Of a DNA stretch of 64,000 nt, positions 25,642 to 34,341 are shown in pieces. The position numbers and the translations under genes were made by a program. The notes below the pieces were generated by a model. The model was not told the DNA's origin. It did not search any database and saw only the letters and a list, made by a program, of their open reading frames with translations. Source of the DNA: CAVQGM01 sp963712065 (lineage in GTDB: Bacteria > Actinomycetota > Acidimicrobiia > Acidimicrobiales > Acidimicrobilacustridaceae); NCBI GenBank assembly GCA_963712065.1, contig CAVQGM010000001.1, forward strand, positions 1,054,001-1,118,000, in the 5' to 3' direction. Position 1 is the first letter of the stretch. Each line of letters starts with the position of its first letter.

Positions 25642-27078
25642 GTGGCCGCCGAACGTCGAATGCTCCCGACCGCAGGGGGTCACGACCCCCGGCCCCGCTC
25701 GGACTCGCTGGTGATGTTCGGCGCCTCGGGCGACCTGGCCAAGAAGAAGCTGTTCCCGGCCCTGTACCGGCTCACGAGACGCGGCCGGCTCGGCATCCCG
25801 GTCACCGGCGTCGCCCTCGACGACTGGACCGACGACGATCTTCGCACCCACTGCGAGACGGCGGTCCGCGACGAGGGCGAGGAGTGGGACCAGAAGGCGG
25901 TCGACGCCCTGCTCGCCTCGCTCACCTACGTCCAGGGCGACTACGCCGAGCCCGACACCTTCCAGCGGCTGCGGGCCGCCGTCGGCGAGCCGACGCACCC
26001 GATCTTCCACCTGGCCATCCCCCCGTCGATGTTCCAGACCGTCGCCGGTGGCCTGGCCGGGGTGGGCCTGAACGAGGGTGCCCGCCTCATCGTCGAGAAG
26101 CCCTTCGGGCGCGACCTCGACAGCGCCCAGCAGCTCAGCGCCACCCTGCACCAGTGGTTCCCCGAGTCGGCGATCTTCCGCATCGACCACTTCATCGGCA
26201 AGGAAGCATCGCGCAGCCTGCTGATCACCCGCTTCACCAACACGCTGCTGGAGCCGATCTGGCGCCGGCAGTACGTGAAGGCGGTCAAGATCACCATGGC
26301 GGAGTCGTTCGGCGTCGAGGATCGGGGCGCCTTCTACGACTCGGTCGGTGCGATGCGCGACGTGATGCAGAACCACCTGCTGCAGATGGTCGCCCTGCTC
26401 GCCATGGAGCAGCCGGTGAACGAGTCGTCGAAGGCGTTGCGCGACGAGAAGGGCAAGGTGCTCACCGCCTGCAAGCCGGTCGACCCCGCCCGCTACGTAC
26501 GGGGGCAGTACGCCGGCTATCGGTCGGTCGAGGGTGTCGAGCCCGGCTCCGACACCGAGACCTACGGTGCCTTCCGCGTCGACATCGACTCGCCTCGCTG
26601 GCACGGCGTGCCCTTCTTCCTGCGGGCCGGCAAGGCGATGGCCGACACGGTCACCGAGATGAGCGTGGAGTTCCAATCGCCGCCCCGACCGCTGTGGCTC
26701 GAGGACTGGGAGGAGGAGCACCTCCCGCCGAACGGCATCCGCATCGAGGCCAAGCCCGACAGCTTCTCGGCCGTCACGTGGCTCCACAAGCGCCCGGGCG
26801 AGACGATGAAGCCGGAGCCGATCACCCTCGCTCCTCCGCCCGACCTGCGGGCCGACACCGGCCCCGAGCCCTACGAGCTGCTCATCGAGGACGCCATGCA
26901 GGGCGACCCGACCCTCTTCGCCCGCCAGGACTCGGTGGAGGAGTCGTGGCGGATCGTCGAGCCGATCCTCGATGGCGTCGCTCCGGTGGTGCCCTACCAG
27001 CAGGGCACCTGGGGGCCGGAGGAGGCCCGGGCCCTCGTACGCGGCTACGGCCCTTGGCCGAGCGAACCGCCCGCGTGA
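25642..27078 (+). CDS. zwf: Glucose-6-phosphate 1-dehydrogenase
   Basis: This 478-residue enzyme makes 6-phosphogluconolactone and NADPH. The NADP-binding start reads VMFGASGDLAKKKLFPALYRL. The substrate motif is FRIDHFIGKEASRSLL, with catalytic His183. The C-terminal domain includes LRAGKAM and FARQDSVEESWRIVEPIL. Start is GTG at 25642 or ATG at 25660; no clear ribosome-binding site decides. The motif has Phe-Ile instead of the usual Tyr-Leu before GKE. The next gene (histidine phosphatase) begins 16 bases downstream on the same strand. Confidence 0.96.
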   Translation: MAAERRMLPTAGGHDPRPRSDSLVMFGASGDLAKKKLFPALYRLTRRGRLGIPVTGVALDDWTDDDLRTHCETAVRDEGEEWDQKAVDALLASLTYVQGDYAEPDTFQRLRAAVGEPTHPIFHLAIPPSMFQTVAGGLAGVGLNEGARLIVEKPFGRDLDSAQQLSATLHQWFPESAIFRIDHFIGKEASRSLLITRFTNTLLEPIWRRQYVKAVKITMAESFGVEDRGAFYDSVGAMRDVMQNHLLQMVALLAMEQPVNESSKALRDEKGKVLTACKPVDPARYVRGQYAGYRSVEGVEPGSDTETYGAFRVDIDSPRWHGVPFFLRAGKAMADTVTEMSVEFQSPPRPLWLEDWEEEHLPPNGIRIEAKPDSFSAVTWLHKRPGETMKPEPITLAPPPDLRADTGPEPYELLIEDAMQGDPTLFARQDSVEESWRIVEPILDGVAPVVPYQQGTWGPEEARALVRGYGPWPSEPPA

Positions 27079-27094
27079 GCGCGCGCCACACCCG

Positions 27095-27688
27095 GTGAGC
27101 GACGCCGCCATCCCCGTCGCCCGGCCGCAGATCGTCCTGGTCCGACACGGCGCCACCGACTGGAGCGAGGCCGGCCGCCACACCGGTCGCACCGATCTAC
27201 CCCTGAACGAGCTCGGTCGCGAGCAGGCGAGCTCGGTCGGACGGGTCCTCGACGGACGGTCCTTCGCCCTCGTCCTGGTCAGCCCCCTCGGCCGGGCGCG
27301 ACAGACGTGTGCCCTCGCCGGCTACGGGGACGAGGCCGTCGTCGACGACGACCTCGTCGAGTGGGACTACGGCGACTACGAGGGCGTCACCACGGTGGCC
27401 ATCCGCGACACGGCCCCGGGGTGGACGGTGTGGAACGGCCGTGTCCCGGGCGGCGAGACGATCGAGAGGGTCGCGGCCCGGGCCGACCGCGTCATCGCCC
27501 GTGCCGCTGCGGTCGAAGGCGACGTGGCCCTGTTCTCCCACGGTCACTTCCTGCGGGTGTTGACGGCACGCTGGTGTGAGCTCGATGCGCGCGAAGGACG
27601 CCGGTTCCCGCTCGAGACCGGCACCCTCTGCGTGCTCGGCTGGGAGCACGAGTACCACGGCGTGCGCCTGTGGAACGATCCCGGCTGA
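27095..27688 (+). CDS. Histidine phosphatase family protein (phosphoglycerate-mutase-like)
   Basis: The 197-residue protein has the phosphatase signature IVLVRHGATDWS (His18 phospho-acceptor), the PLNELGREQA segment and the second active-site histidine in LFSHGHFLRVLTARW. The acidic WDYGDYEGVTT stretch is typical of broad acid phosphatases. Substrate unknown; sugar phosphates are plausible since it follows zwf by 16 bases and probably shares its transcript. GTG at 27095 is the first start close to the conserved domain. Confidence 0.9.
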   Translation: MSDAAIPVARPQIVLVRHGATDWSEAGRHTGRTDLPLNELGREQASSVGRVLDGRSFALVLVSPLGRARQTCALAGYGDEAVVDDDLVEWDYGDYEGVTTVAIRDTAPGWTVWNGRVPGGETIERVAARADRVIARAAAVEGDVALFSHGHFLRVLTARWCELDAREGRRFPLETGTLCVLGWEHEYHGVRLWNDPG

Positions 27689-27762
27689 CCTTCGCCGGGC
27701 GCGTGGTCCGCGGCGGCGGGTGCCGAGATCAGGCGTCGGGCGGCGGTCGGTCGAGGGTGGCA

Positions 27763-28629
27763 TCAGCCGAAGTACCGCCCCAGCCCACCGGCCACGTCGT
27801 CGCGGAAGCGGTCGACGGCGTCGAGCACGAAGCCGACCGGGTCGAGGGTGTCGTCGTCGACGAGCGGGGTGAGGTCCATGGCCAGCGACACCTCCTCGGC
27901 GGCGTCGAGGTCGCGGGGAGCCTGCAGGGTCGCGTTGGCCCGGCGGCGTCCGGCCTCGGCCAGGTCGTAGCGCTTGCCGGTGAGCTGGCTCTCGAACACC
28001 CCGGTGAGCCGCGCCGCCAGCTCGCCGAGCCCGGTCGCGTCGAGTAGCACCTTGTCGTCGTCGGGGAGCCAGTCGAGGTCGCGCCAGCCCTCGACGCCGA
28101 GGAGGCGACGAGGGCGCCGATCGGCCGGGAGGCGCCGGATGGCGGCGACCGTCGCCGCCCCGACGGCCAGGTGGGTGCCGTGCTTGTCGGCCAGGTTGTG
28201 GGTGAAGACGCGCTCGGGTCGGGCCGCGACGAGCACCGCCTCGAGCTCGTCGACCAGCACCTCGAAGCCGTCGGCCGAGCGCACCGCCGAGCTCAGGTGC
28301 CCCAGTTGCACGACGGCGGCGTACCCGCCGACGACGGCGGCACGGCGTTGCTCGGCTCGCCGGACGGCGACCAACTCGTCATCGGACATCGTGGCGAAGC
28401 GGCCGGCACGGGCCGACCCGGCGCCGTCGGTGCAGGTGACACCGGCGAAGGCCCGGTCGGGGGAGGCCAGGCACTCGGCGATGGGGACGAGGGCGAAGAA
28501 CTCGAGGTCGTCGGCGTGGGCACCGATGCCGACGTCGGTGGCGCGGGAGAGGGCCTCGGCCAGCGGCCCGCCGTCAGGCACGAAGGCGTCGACCTCGGGG
28601 GCGGCGAGCCGATCGACGCCGTCGCCCAT
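27763..28629 (-). CDS. PIG-L/LmbE-family deacetylase
   Basis: The 288-residue protein has the zinc motif GAHADDLEFFALV (His38, Asp40, Asp41) and the later KHGTHLAV histidine region of PIG-L enzymes. The family includes MshB and Mca of mycothiol metabolism and various N-acetylglucosaminyl deacetylases. Its divergence (HADD instead of HPDD) does not allow a specific assignment. The ATG at 28629 starts 17 bases after the PRC-barrel stop, so the two are likely one transcript. Confidence 0.87.
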   Translation of the reverse strand: MGDGVDRLAAPEVDAFVPDGGPLAEALSRATDVGIGAHADDLEFFALVPIAECLASPDRAFAGVTCTDGAGSARAGRFATMSDDELVAVRRAEQRRAAVVGGYAAVVQLGHLSSAVRSADGFEVLVDELEAVLVAARPERVFTHNLADKHGTHLAVGAATVAAIRRLPADRRPRRLLGVEGWRDLDWLPDDDKVLLDATGLGELAARLTGVFESQLTGKRYDLAEAGRRRANATLQAPRDLDAAEEVSLAMDLTPLVDDDTLDPVGFVLDAVDRFRDDVAGGLGRYFG

Positions 28630-28646
28630 TCCCGCGCCGGCTCCGC

Positions 28647-29288
28647 TCAGTCGCCGACGTGGCGATGGCGCTTGACCTTGATCTTGGGCAGCGCCTGCAC
28701 GGCCGGGAGGTCGAGGTCGAGGCGCACGGTGCCCTCGTCGAACCCCGTGGCCGCCGACACCGGGATCACCACGTCGTCGTCGTGCCGGAGCAGGTGCCCC
28801 TGTCGCAGCACCACGTGGGTGATCGTGTTGTCGGTGGGGTCGACGAGGAACTCGTCGACATGGCCGACCCGGGAGCCGTCGCTCGACAGGACCTCGTCGC
28901 CACGACGGATCGACACCTCCCCCTTCGGGATGCGTTCGTGCTCGGCGAGGGGCCACCCCTCGAACGGGGAGGCGTACGGCTCGAGGAAGTAGGCGCCGGG
29001 GGCCAGGACGGCGTCGCCGTAGGCGAAGTCCTCGCCCGGCGCGTTGAAGCTGGGCTCGTCGAACGCCGGGCACGCCTCGAACCCGCCCCGGTCGAGGCTC
29101 ACCGTCACCTGCTCCGGACGCCGCTCGGTCACCACGTCGACCGGGACGAGCACCCGCGGCCCGAGGTGCCGGCCGGCGACCACCAGGTGGGTGATCGCGC
29201 GTGTGGTCGGGTCGACGATCAGCGCGTCGATCTCACCGAGCTCGCCGTCGGTCCCCTCGACGGCGGCCCCCACCCTCAGTTCGTCCAT
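28647..29288 (-). CDS. PRC-barrel domain protein
   Basis: The 213-residue protein has two related halves. Residues about 3-65 (LRVGAAVEGTDGELGEIDAL, THLVVAGRHLGPRVLVPVDV) and 130-195 (SRVGHVDEFLVDPTDNTITH, VVLRQGHLLRHDDDVVIPV) each look like a PRC-barrel-like DUF2171-type fold. Such domains occur in RNA-processing and photosynthetic reaction-centre proteins; the role here is unknown. Start ATG at 29288 was chosen because it opens the first barrel. It lies 46 bases downstream of the acyl-CoA ligase start-side gene on the same strand. Confidence 0.82.
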   Translation of the reverse strand: MDELRVGAAVEGTDGELGEIDALIVDPTTRAITHLVVAGRHLGPRVLVPVDVVTERRPEQVTVSLDRGGFEACPAFDEPSFNAPGEDFAYGDAVLAPGAYFLEPYASPFEGWPLAEHERIPKGEVSIRRGDEVLSSDGSRVGHVDEFLVDPTDNTITHVVLRQGHLLRHDDDVVIPVSAATGFDEGTVRLDLDLPAVQALPKIKVKRHRHVGD

Positions 29289-29334
29289 GGGCCTGGATGC
29301 TAGGTCGTGTGGCGCGAGACCGGACACGGTCGCC

Positions 29335-31146
29335 CTAGCGGGCGTAGAGCTGCTCGATCTCCTCCTCGTAGCGGGCGATGATGCCGCGCCGCTTGAGCTT
29401 GGACGTGGGCGTGAGCACTTCGGAGTCGGGCAGCCACTCCTCGCCGAGCACCTTGACCTTCTTGACCCGCTCGGCGTTGTTGAACTGGCTCATCACGTCG
29501 GTGACGCCTCGCTCGACCTCTTCCTGCACGACCTTGTCGTCGGCCAGATCCTGAAGGGAATCGAAGCCGATGCCCTGGGACTGGGCCCACACCGGCGTGA
29601 CCTCGGGGTCGAGCACGACCAGCGCCGACACGAACGGCTTGTTGTCGCCGATCACACAGGCCTGACCGACGAGCGGGATCATCTTGAGCGCCGCCTCGAG
29701 GTTGGCGGGGCTGACGTTCTTCCCGCCGGCGGTGATGATCAGCTCCTTCTTGCGGTCGACGATCTTGAAGTAGCCGTCGTCGTCGACCACGCCGATGTCG
29801 CCGGAGTGCAGCCAGCCGTCGGCGTCCAACGCCTCGGCGGTCTTCTCCGGCTCCTTGTAGTAGCCCGAGAAGACGTTGCCGCCGCGGCAGATGATCTCAC
29901 CGTCGTCGGCCAGCTCGACCTCGCAGCCGGGGATGGCGGGGCCGACGGTGCCGGCCTTGATCCGCGTGGCCGTCCAGGTCATCGGTCCGCTCGACTCGGA
30001 CATGCCGTAGATCTCGGACAGCGGCACGCCGATGGCGCGGAACCAGGAGAGGATCTCGGCCGGGATCGGGGCCGCGCCGGTGATGCCGGCCTCGAGCTGG
30101 TCGAGCCCGACGAGGGCACGGACGGGCCGGAAGGCGACCTCGTCGAGGAACTGGAAGGTGGCGAGGTCCTCGTCGGTGGCGGTGCCCCAGTCCATCCGCT
30201 CGGCGATCGGGCCGGCGGTGGCGACGGCGTCGTCGAACTGCTGGGACTTCTCGGGATCGGCACCGAGGGCGGCGTTGACGCCGGCGTAGATCTTCTCCCA
30301 GACCCGCGGGACGCCGAACATGAAGTTGGGATGCACCTCCCGCAGGTAGGTGGCGATCTGGCTGGGATCGGGGCAGGTGGTGACCTCGTAGCCGAAGAAC
30401 GCCCCCGAGTAGTGGCTGGTGACCCGCTCGGCGATGTGGGCCATCGGGAGGTAGGAGACGACCCGCTTGCCGATGTAGTCGTCGAACGGCAGGCATCGCC
30501 GCAGGCTCTCGGCGGTCCAGGTGATGTTGCGGTGGGTGAGCATCACGCCCTTGGGCGGCCCCGTCGTGCCCGAGGTGTAGATCATGGTGGCGAGGTCGTC
30601 GGGCTTGCAGTTGCCCACCTCGACCGCCAGGTCGGCCGCCCCGTGCTCGAAGAGTCGGTCGACGCTCAGCACGTCGCTCGGGGCGAGGCCGTCGGGGTCG
30701 TCGAGGACGGCGAGCTGCTCGACCGTCGTGAGCTCGTCCCGGACCTTGAGGAAGCGCTCGAGGAACCCGACGTCTTCGACCACGGCGGCGACCGCCTCGC
30801 AGTGGTTGGCGAGGTAGAGCACCTGCTCGGGTGACGAGGAGTTGTAGATCGAGACCGACGTGGCGCCGCAGAAGTAGGCAGCCATGTCGAGGACGTGGAA
30901 CTGCGGGATGTTCCGCATCATCAACAGCACGGTCCGACCGGGCCGTATGCCGTGGGCCTGGTAGCCGGCGACCGCCTTGGCCACCTGGTCGAGGTAGTCC
31001 TGGAAGGTCCACTCCCCCCAGGAGTCGTCGGGGTTCCTCCACCGCAGGGCGACGGCGTTCGGGTTGGCGGTGGCCAACCTCAGGAACTCCGACGCCACCG
31101 TCTGGCCCTCGACCACCTGCATGAGCTCGTCACTCGTCACCGGCAT
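29335..31146 (-). CDS. fadD: Long-chain fatty-acid-CoA ligase (AMP-forming)
   Basis: This 603-residue adenylate-forming enzyme activates fatty acids to acyl-CoA. The P-loop motif MIYTSGTTGPPKGVMLTHRN, the YGMSESSGPMT A5 motif and GWLHSGDIGVVDDDG plus RKKELIITAGGKNVSP are all present. It resembles FadD15-type ligases. AAGGAGGATCCG gives a strong ribosome-binding site for the ATG at 31146. It is divergent from a thiolase, consistent with fatty-acid beta-oxidation. Confidence 0.94.
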   Translation of the reverse strand: MPVTSDELMQVVEGQTVASEFLRLATANPNAVALRWRNPDDSWGEWTFQDYLDQVAKAVAGYQAHGIRPGRTVLLMMRNIPQFHVLDMAAYFCGATSVSIYNSSSPEQVLYLANHCEAVAAVVEDVGFLERFLKVRDELTTVEQLAVLDDPDGLAPSDVLSVDRLFEHGAADLAVEVGNCKPDDLATMIYTSGTTGPPKGVMLTHRNITWTAESLRRCLPFDDYIGKRVVSYLPMAHIAERVTSHYSGAFFGYEVTTCPDPSQIATYLREVHPNFMFGVPRVWEKIYAGVNAALGADPEKSQQFDDAVATAGPIAERMDWGTATDEDLATFQFLDEVAFRPVRALVGLDQLEAGITGAAPIPAEILSWFRAIGVPLSEIYGMSESSGPMTWTATRIKAGTVGPAIPGCEVELADDGEIICRGGNVFSGYYKEPEKTAEALDADGWLHSGDIGVVDDDGYFKIVDRKKELIITAGGKNVSPANLEAALKMIPLVGQACVIGDNKPFVSALVVLDPEVTPVWAQSQGIGFDSLQDLADDKVVQEEVERGVTDVMSQFNNAERVKKVKVLGEEWLPDSEVLTPTSKLKRRGIIARYEEEIEQLYAR

Positions 31147-31299
31147 CGGATCCTCCTTCGTCAGGACTGCCCCCCACCGACCCGGGCGAGGATGGTCGTG
31201 CCAGTGTGCCGCCCGACACACCCACCTCGCCACCCGGGCCCCCCATCCGCCCGGGCCGACCGGCGGGTTGCCGCCGCGCCGGCCGCCGGGCAGACTCTT

Positions 31300-31311
31300 G
31301 ACCGACCGGTC
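31300..31311. promoter_or_regulatory. Candidate operator between fadD and the thiolase
   Basis: GACCGACCGGTC contains the eight-base palindrome GACCGGTC (31304-31311) preceded by another GACC copy. It sits in the 190-base divergent spacer, 26 bases upstream of the thiolase start. TetR-type regulators of lipid genes in actinobacteria often bind GACC/GGTC-rich palindromes. Binding is inferred only. Confidence 0.35.
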
Positions 31312-31336
31312 TAGTTGCTCTCGGGAGGATCCCACC

Positions 31337-32530
31337 ATGCCCACCGCCGTCATCGTCGACGCCGTCCGCACCGCGGGCGGCAAGCGCAACGGGAAGCTGT
31401 CGGGATGGCATCCCGCCGACCTCGCCGCCGAGGTCCTGAAGGCCCTGGCCGAGCGCAACGACCTCGATCCGGCCCTCGTCGAGGACGTGATCATGGGCTG
31501 CGTCATGCAGGTGGGCGCCCAGTCGCTCAACGTCGGCCGCAACGCGGTGCTCGGCGCCGGCTGGCCCGAGGAGGTCCCCGCCACCACCGTCGACCGCCAG
31601 TGCGGCTCGTCGCAGCAGTCGGCCCACTTCGCCGCCCAGGGCGTCATCGCCGGGGCCTACGACGTGGTCGTCGCCGCCGGCGTCGAGGTGATGAGCCTCG
31701 TGCCCATGGGCGCCTCGGCCATGGTGAAAGACGTCGGCTTCCCGTTCGGCGACAACATGGGCCTGCGCTACGCCGAGCGCGGCGGGCTGGTGCCCCAGGG
31801 CATCTCGGCCGAGATCATCGCCGACAAGTGGGGCCTCACCCGTGACGACCTCGACGCCTTCGGGCTGCGCAGCCAGGAGCGCGCCGCCCGCGCCCGCGAC
31901 GAGGGCCGGTTCGACAACGAGATCGTCCCCGTGCGGGCCAAGCCGCGTGACAAGGAGACCGGCGAGCTCATCGACAGCGACGAGATCCTGACCGCCGACG
32001 AAGGCATCCGTGACACCTCCATGGAGAAGCTCGCCCAGCTGAAGCCGGCGTTCAAGCCCGACGGCAAGGTCACCGCCGCCAACTCGTCGCAGATCACCGA
32101 CGGCGCCTCGGCGGCACTGATCATGAGCGAGGACAAGGCCAGCCAGCTCGGCCTCACCCCGCGGGCTCGGTTCCACACCTTCGCCCTCGCCGGCGTCGAC
32201 CCCATCACCATGCTCACCGGCCCCATCCCGGCCACCCACAAGGCACTCGAGCGCTCGGGCCTGTCGATGGACGACATCGACCTGGTGGAGATCAACGAGG
32301 CCTTCGCCTCGGTGGTCCTCGCCTGGGAGAAGGAGCTCAAGCCCGACATGGACCGGGTGAACGTGAACGGCGGCGCCATCGCCCTCGGCCACCCGCTCGG
32401 CGCGTCGGGCACCAAGCTGCTGTCCACGCTGCTCAACGAGCTCGAGCGCACCAACGGCCGCTACGGCCTGCTCACGATGTGCGAGGGCGGCGGCATGGCC
32501 AACGCCACGATCATCGAGCGCCTGGGCTAG
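31337..32530 (+). CDS. Acetyl-CoA C-acyltransferase (thiolase)
   Basis: The 397-residue thiolase performs the last step of beta-oxidation or acetoacetyl-CoA synthesis. It has the nucleophile motif TVDRQCGSSQQ (Cys89), EINEAFASVVLAW, the catalytic histidine in GGAIALGHPLGASG and the second cysteine in LLTMCEGGGM. Specificity (FadA-like degradative versus biosynthetic) cannot be fixed. The ATG follows TCGGGAGGATCCC. It is divergent from fadD and followed by an eight-base tandem-repeat tract. Confidence 0.95.
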   Translation: MPTAVIVDAVRTAGGKRNGKLSGWHPADLAAEVLKALAERNDLDPALVEDVIMGCVMQVGAQSLNVGRNAVLGAGWPEEVPATTVDRQCGSSQQSAHFAAQGVIAGAYDVVVAAGVEVMSLVPMGASAMVKDVGFPFGDNMGLRYAERGGLVPQGISAEIIADKWGLTRDDLDAFGLRSQERAARARDEGRFDNEIVPVRAKPRDKETGELIDSDEILTADEGIRDTSMEKLAQLKPAFKPDGKVTAANSSQITDGASAALIMSEDKASQLGLTPRARFHTFALAGVDPITMLTGPIPATHKALERSGLSMDDIDLVEINEAFASVVLAWEKELKPDMDRVNVNGGAIALGHPLGASGTKLLSTLLNELERTNGRYGLLTMCEGGGMANATIIERLG

Positions 32531-32542
32531 GGATTCCGGCCC

Positions 32543-32614
32543 GGACGACCGGACGACGGGACGACCGGACGACCGGACGACGGGACGACGGGACGACCGG
32601 ACGACCGGACGACG
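32543..32614. repeat. Nine tandem copies of an 8-bp unit (GGACGAC followed by C or G)
   Basis: Nine head-to-tail units of GGACGACC/GGACGACG run from 32543 to 32614, beginning 12 bases after the thiolase stop. The last base of each unit alternates between C and G without a strict pattern. A tenth partial unit (GGACG) follows. Confidence 0.9.
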
Positions 32615-32706
32615 GGACGGCTCGGCGAGCGCCGGGCGAGTCCGTAGGCTGGAGGGTGGCCCCCGGGCCACCCTCCGGTCGTTCTCGCCGCACCGCTCCC
32701 CGCACC

Positions 32707-33045
32707 ATGGACCGCCTCCTGCGCATCAAGCATCCCGTCGTGCTCGGCGCCGTCGTGCTCGGCGCCGCCGTCGCGCTGCTGGCCGGGTTCCCCCTCGTGA
32801 ACGTGGCCATCGCCGCCTCGGCCGCGTGGGCGATCCTGCGCCTCGGCGTGATGATGCTCGGCGGGCTCGCCCGGCCCGTACCCGAGCCGCCACCGGCGGG
32901 CGAGCTGAGGAAGGTCAAGCTGGTGTACCGCTGCGACATCTGCGGGGCCGAGGTGCGGATGACGGTCTCCCCCACGGAGGACCCCGAGCCACCCCGGCAC
33001 TGCCAGGAGGACATGCGGCTGATGACGCCGGTCGACGAGCTCTAG
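32707..33045 (+). CDS. Small membrane protein with C-terminal zinc ribbon
   Basis: The 112-residue product has two hydrophobic segments (residues about 13-27 and 30-55) and a soluble C-terminus with YRCDICGAEVRM and, further on, PRHCQEDMRLM. The two CxxC cysteines plus His and Cys would form a zinc ribbon. I do not recognise a named family; similar small proteins lie near cell-division genes in Acidimicrobiia as far as I can recall, which is not certain. The ATG is chosen at the start of the hydrophobic part. The 214 bases to crgA hold no gene. Confidence 0.75.
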   Translation: MDRLLRIKHPVVLGAVVLGAAVALLAGFPLVNVAIAASAAWAILRLGVMMLGGLARPVPEPPPAGELRKVKLVYRCDICGAEVRMTVSPTEDPEPPRHCQEDMRLMTPVDEL

Positions 33046-33259
33046 CCCGTCGGGTCCCATCGCCCTGTTTGTCCACAGGGTGGGGACGACGATGGGGAGC
33101 GTTACCTGACCGTCACGCGATCGTCGTGCGTTCGCCGCCTCCGTCTCCTGACCGCCACCGGGCCGGCGCCGGGCCGGCGCGACCACCGAGGACGGCCTGT
33201 GGACGGGGTGTGGACGACGAGCGCCCGGCGCGGGGGTGGCCGGTCGGTGACGGTGCCGT

Positions 33260-33607
33260 TCAGCGCAGCTGGGTGGCGGTGATGATGCCGGCGAGGATCG
33301 ACCCCAGGCCGGCGGCCAGCCACCAGTTGCTGTCGGCGCTCGGCAGCAGGACGCCCATGTAGTGCAGGACGATCATCAGCATCCCGAGGCCGAACAGGGC
33401 GAACATCAGGATCGGCACCCAGCGGGGGCTCTCGACGTAGGCGTTGGGCACCGGCGGCGTGTAGCGGCTGGACGCGTCGGGAGCGTCGCCGCCCGACGGC
33501 ACCTTCTTCTTGGGGGTCGGCTTCTTCTTGGGGGTCGGGCCGCCCTTCGGGGTGACCCGACCCCCGCCCTCGACCCGGCGCTTGTTGGGCTTCGCTGCGT
33601 TGGCCAC
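33260..33607 (-). CDS. crgA: Cell division protein CrgA
   Basis: The 115-residue protein has a lysine-rich N-terminus with a repeated TPKKK segment, then two membrane helices in the highly conserved context PRWVPILMFALFGLGMLMIV and WWLAAGLGSILAGIITATQLR. This matches CrgA, which in mycobacteria and streptomycetes recruits septal proteins and modulates FtsZ. Its place next to trpG and the pknB cluster is the normal actinobacterial arrangement. It is divergent from trpG. Confidence 0.93.
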   Translation of the reverse strand: MANAAKPNKRRVEGGGRVTPKGGPTPKKKPTPKKKVPSGGDAPDASSRYTPPVPNAYVESPRWVPILMFALFGLGMLMIVLHYMGVLLPSADSNWWLAAGLGSILAGIITATQLR

Positions 33608-33666
33608 GGCCGCCGAGCGTATCCGTAGGGCAGGGCGGTGGTCGACCGCTACCCTGCCCCTCTGCC

Positions 33667-34245
33667 ATGGGCGCCCGGATCCTCGTCATCGACAACTACG
33701 ACTCGTTCGTCTACAACCTCGTCCAGTACCTGGGCGAGCTCGGAGCCGCACCGGTCGTCCACCGCTGCGACGCCCTCGCCCTCGACCAGATCGTGGCCCT
33801 CGACCCCGACGGCGTGCTGATCTCGCCCGGGCCGGGCCGTCCCGAGGAGGCCGGCCTGTCCAACGAGGTGATCCGCCACTTCGCCGGCACCCGTCCGGTG
33901 TTCGGCGTGTGCCTCGGCCACCAGTGCATCGGGCAGGTGTTCGGCGGCGAGGTGGTCCGGGCCCCCACGGTGATGCACGGCAAGACGTCGCTCATCCGCC
34001 ACCACGACACCGGCGTGTTCGCCGGGCTGCCCAACCCGCTCGAGGCCACCCGCTACCACTCGCTCGTCGTCGACCGGGCGTCGGTGCCCGACGTGCTCGA
34101 GATCACCGCCGAGACCGACGACGGTGTGGTGATGGGGCTGCGGCACCGGGAGGTCGACGTCGAAGGCGTGCAGTTCCACCCCGAGTCGATCCTCACCACC
34201 GCGGGTCACGACCTGCTGGCCACGTTCCTCGCCCGCTGCAGCTGA
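33667..34245 (+). CDS. trpG: Glutamine amidotransferase, anthranilate/aminodeoxychorismate synthase component II
   Basis: The 192-residue class I glutamine amidotransferase starts ILVIDNYDSFVYNLVQYLGE and has the oxyanion PGPGRPEEAG segment, nucleophile FGVCLGHQCIG and the His-Glu pair in VQFHPESILTT. It supplies ammonia to TrpE or PabB. No component I gene lies nearby, so it could serve folate or tryptophan synthesis (dual-use pabA/trpG). In many actinobacteria an orphan copy sits exactly here between crgA and pknB. Confidence 0.93.
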   Translation: MGARILVIDNYDSFVYNLVQYLGELGAAPVVHRCDALALDQIVALDPDGVLISPGPGRPEEAGLSNEVIRHFAGTRPVFGVCLGHQCIGQVFGGEVVRAPTVMHGKTSLIRHHDTGVFAGLPNPLEATRYHSLVVDRASVPDVLEITAETDDGVVMGLRHREVDVEGVQFHPESILTTAGHDLLATFLARCS

Positions 34246-34262
34246 CCCGCTCCCCGACCTCC

Positions 34263-34315
34263 CGAACCGGTTGCGGGATCACCCGCTCCCCGACCCGAGT
34301 CCCGCAACCAGTTCG
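34263..34315. repeat. 16-bp-arm inverted repeat between convergent trpG and pknB
   Basis: CGAACCGGTTGCGGGA (34263-34278) and TCCCGCAACCAGTTCG (34300-34315) are inverted with one G-U mismatch and a 21-base loop. An outer pair, CTGACCCGCT (34242-34251) and AGCGGGTCAG (34336-34345), contains the two stop codons. It probably ends both transcripts. A close relative lies at 62331-62383. Confidence 0.8.
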
Positions 34316-34341
34316 ACCTCGCGGCGTGACGAGCGAGCGGG

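Noticed and set aside
29044..30834. Plus-strand 596-codon frame
   Set aside because: Acidic/glycine-rich shadow of the acyl-CoA ligase and PRC-barrel genes on the other strand.
32543..32614. Tandem repeats considered as a CRISPR array
   Set aside because: The unit is eight bases with no spacers; no cas genes in the window.
33069..33077. TTGTCCACA, a perfect DnaA-box match, with two partial copies nearby (33198-33215)
   Set aside because: A single consensus box in a 214-base gap with no dnaA, dnaN or AT-rich unwinding region; not enough for an origin.
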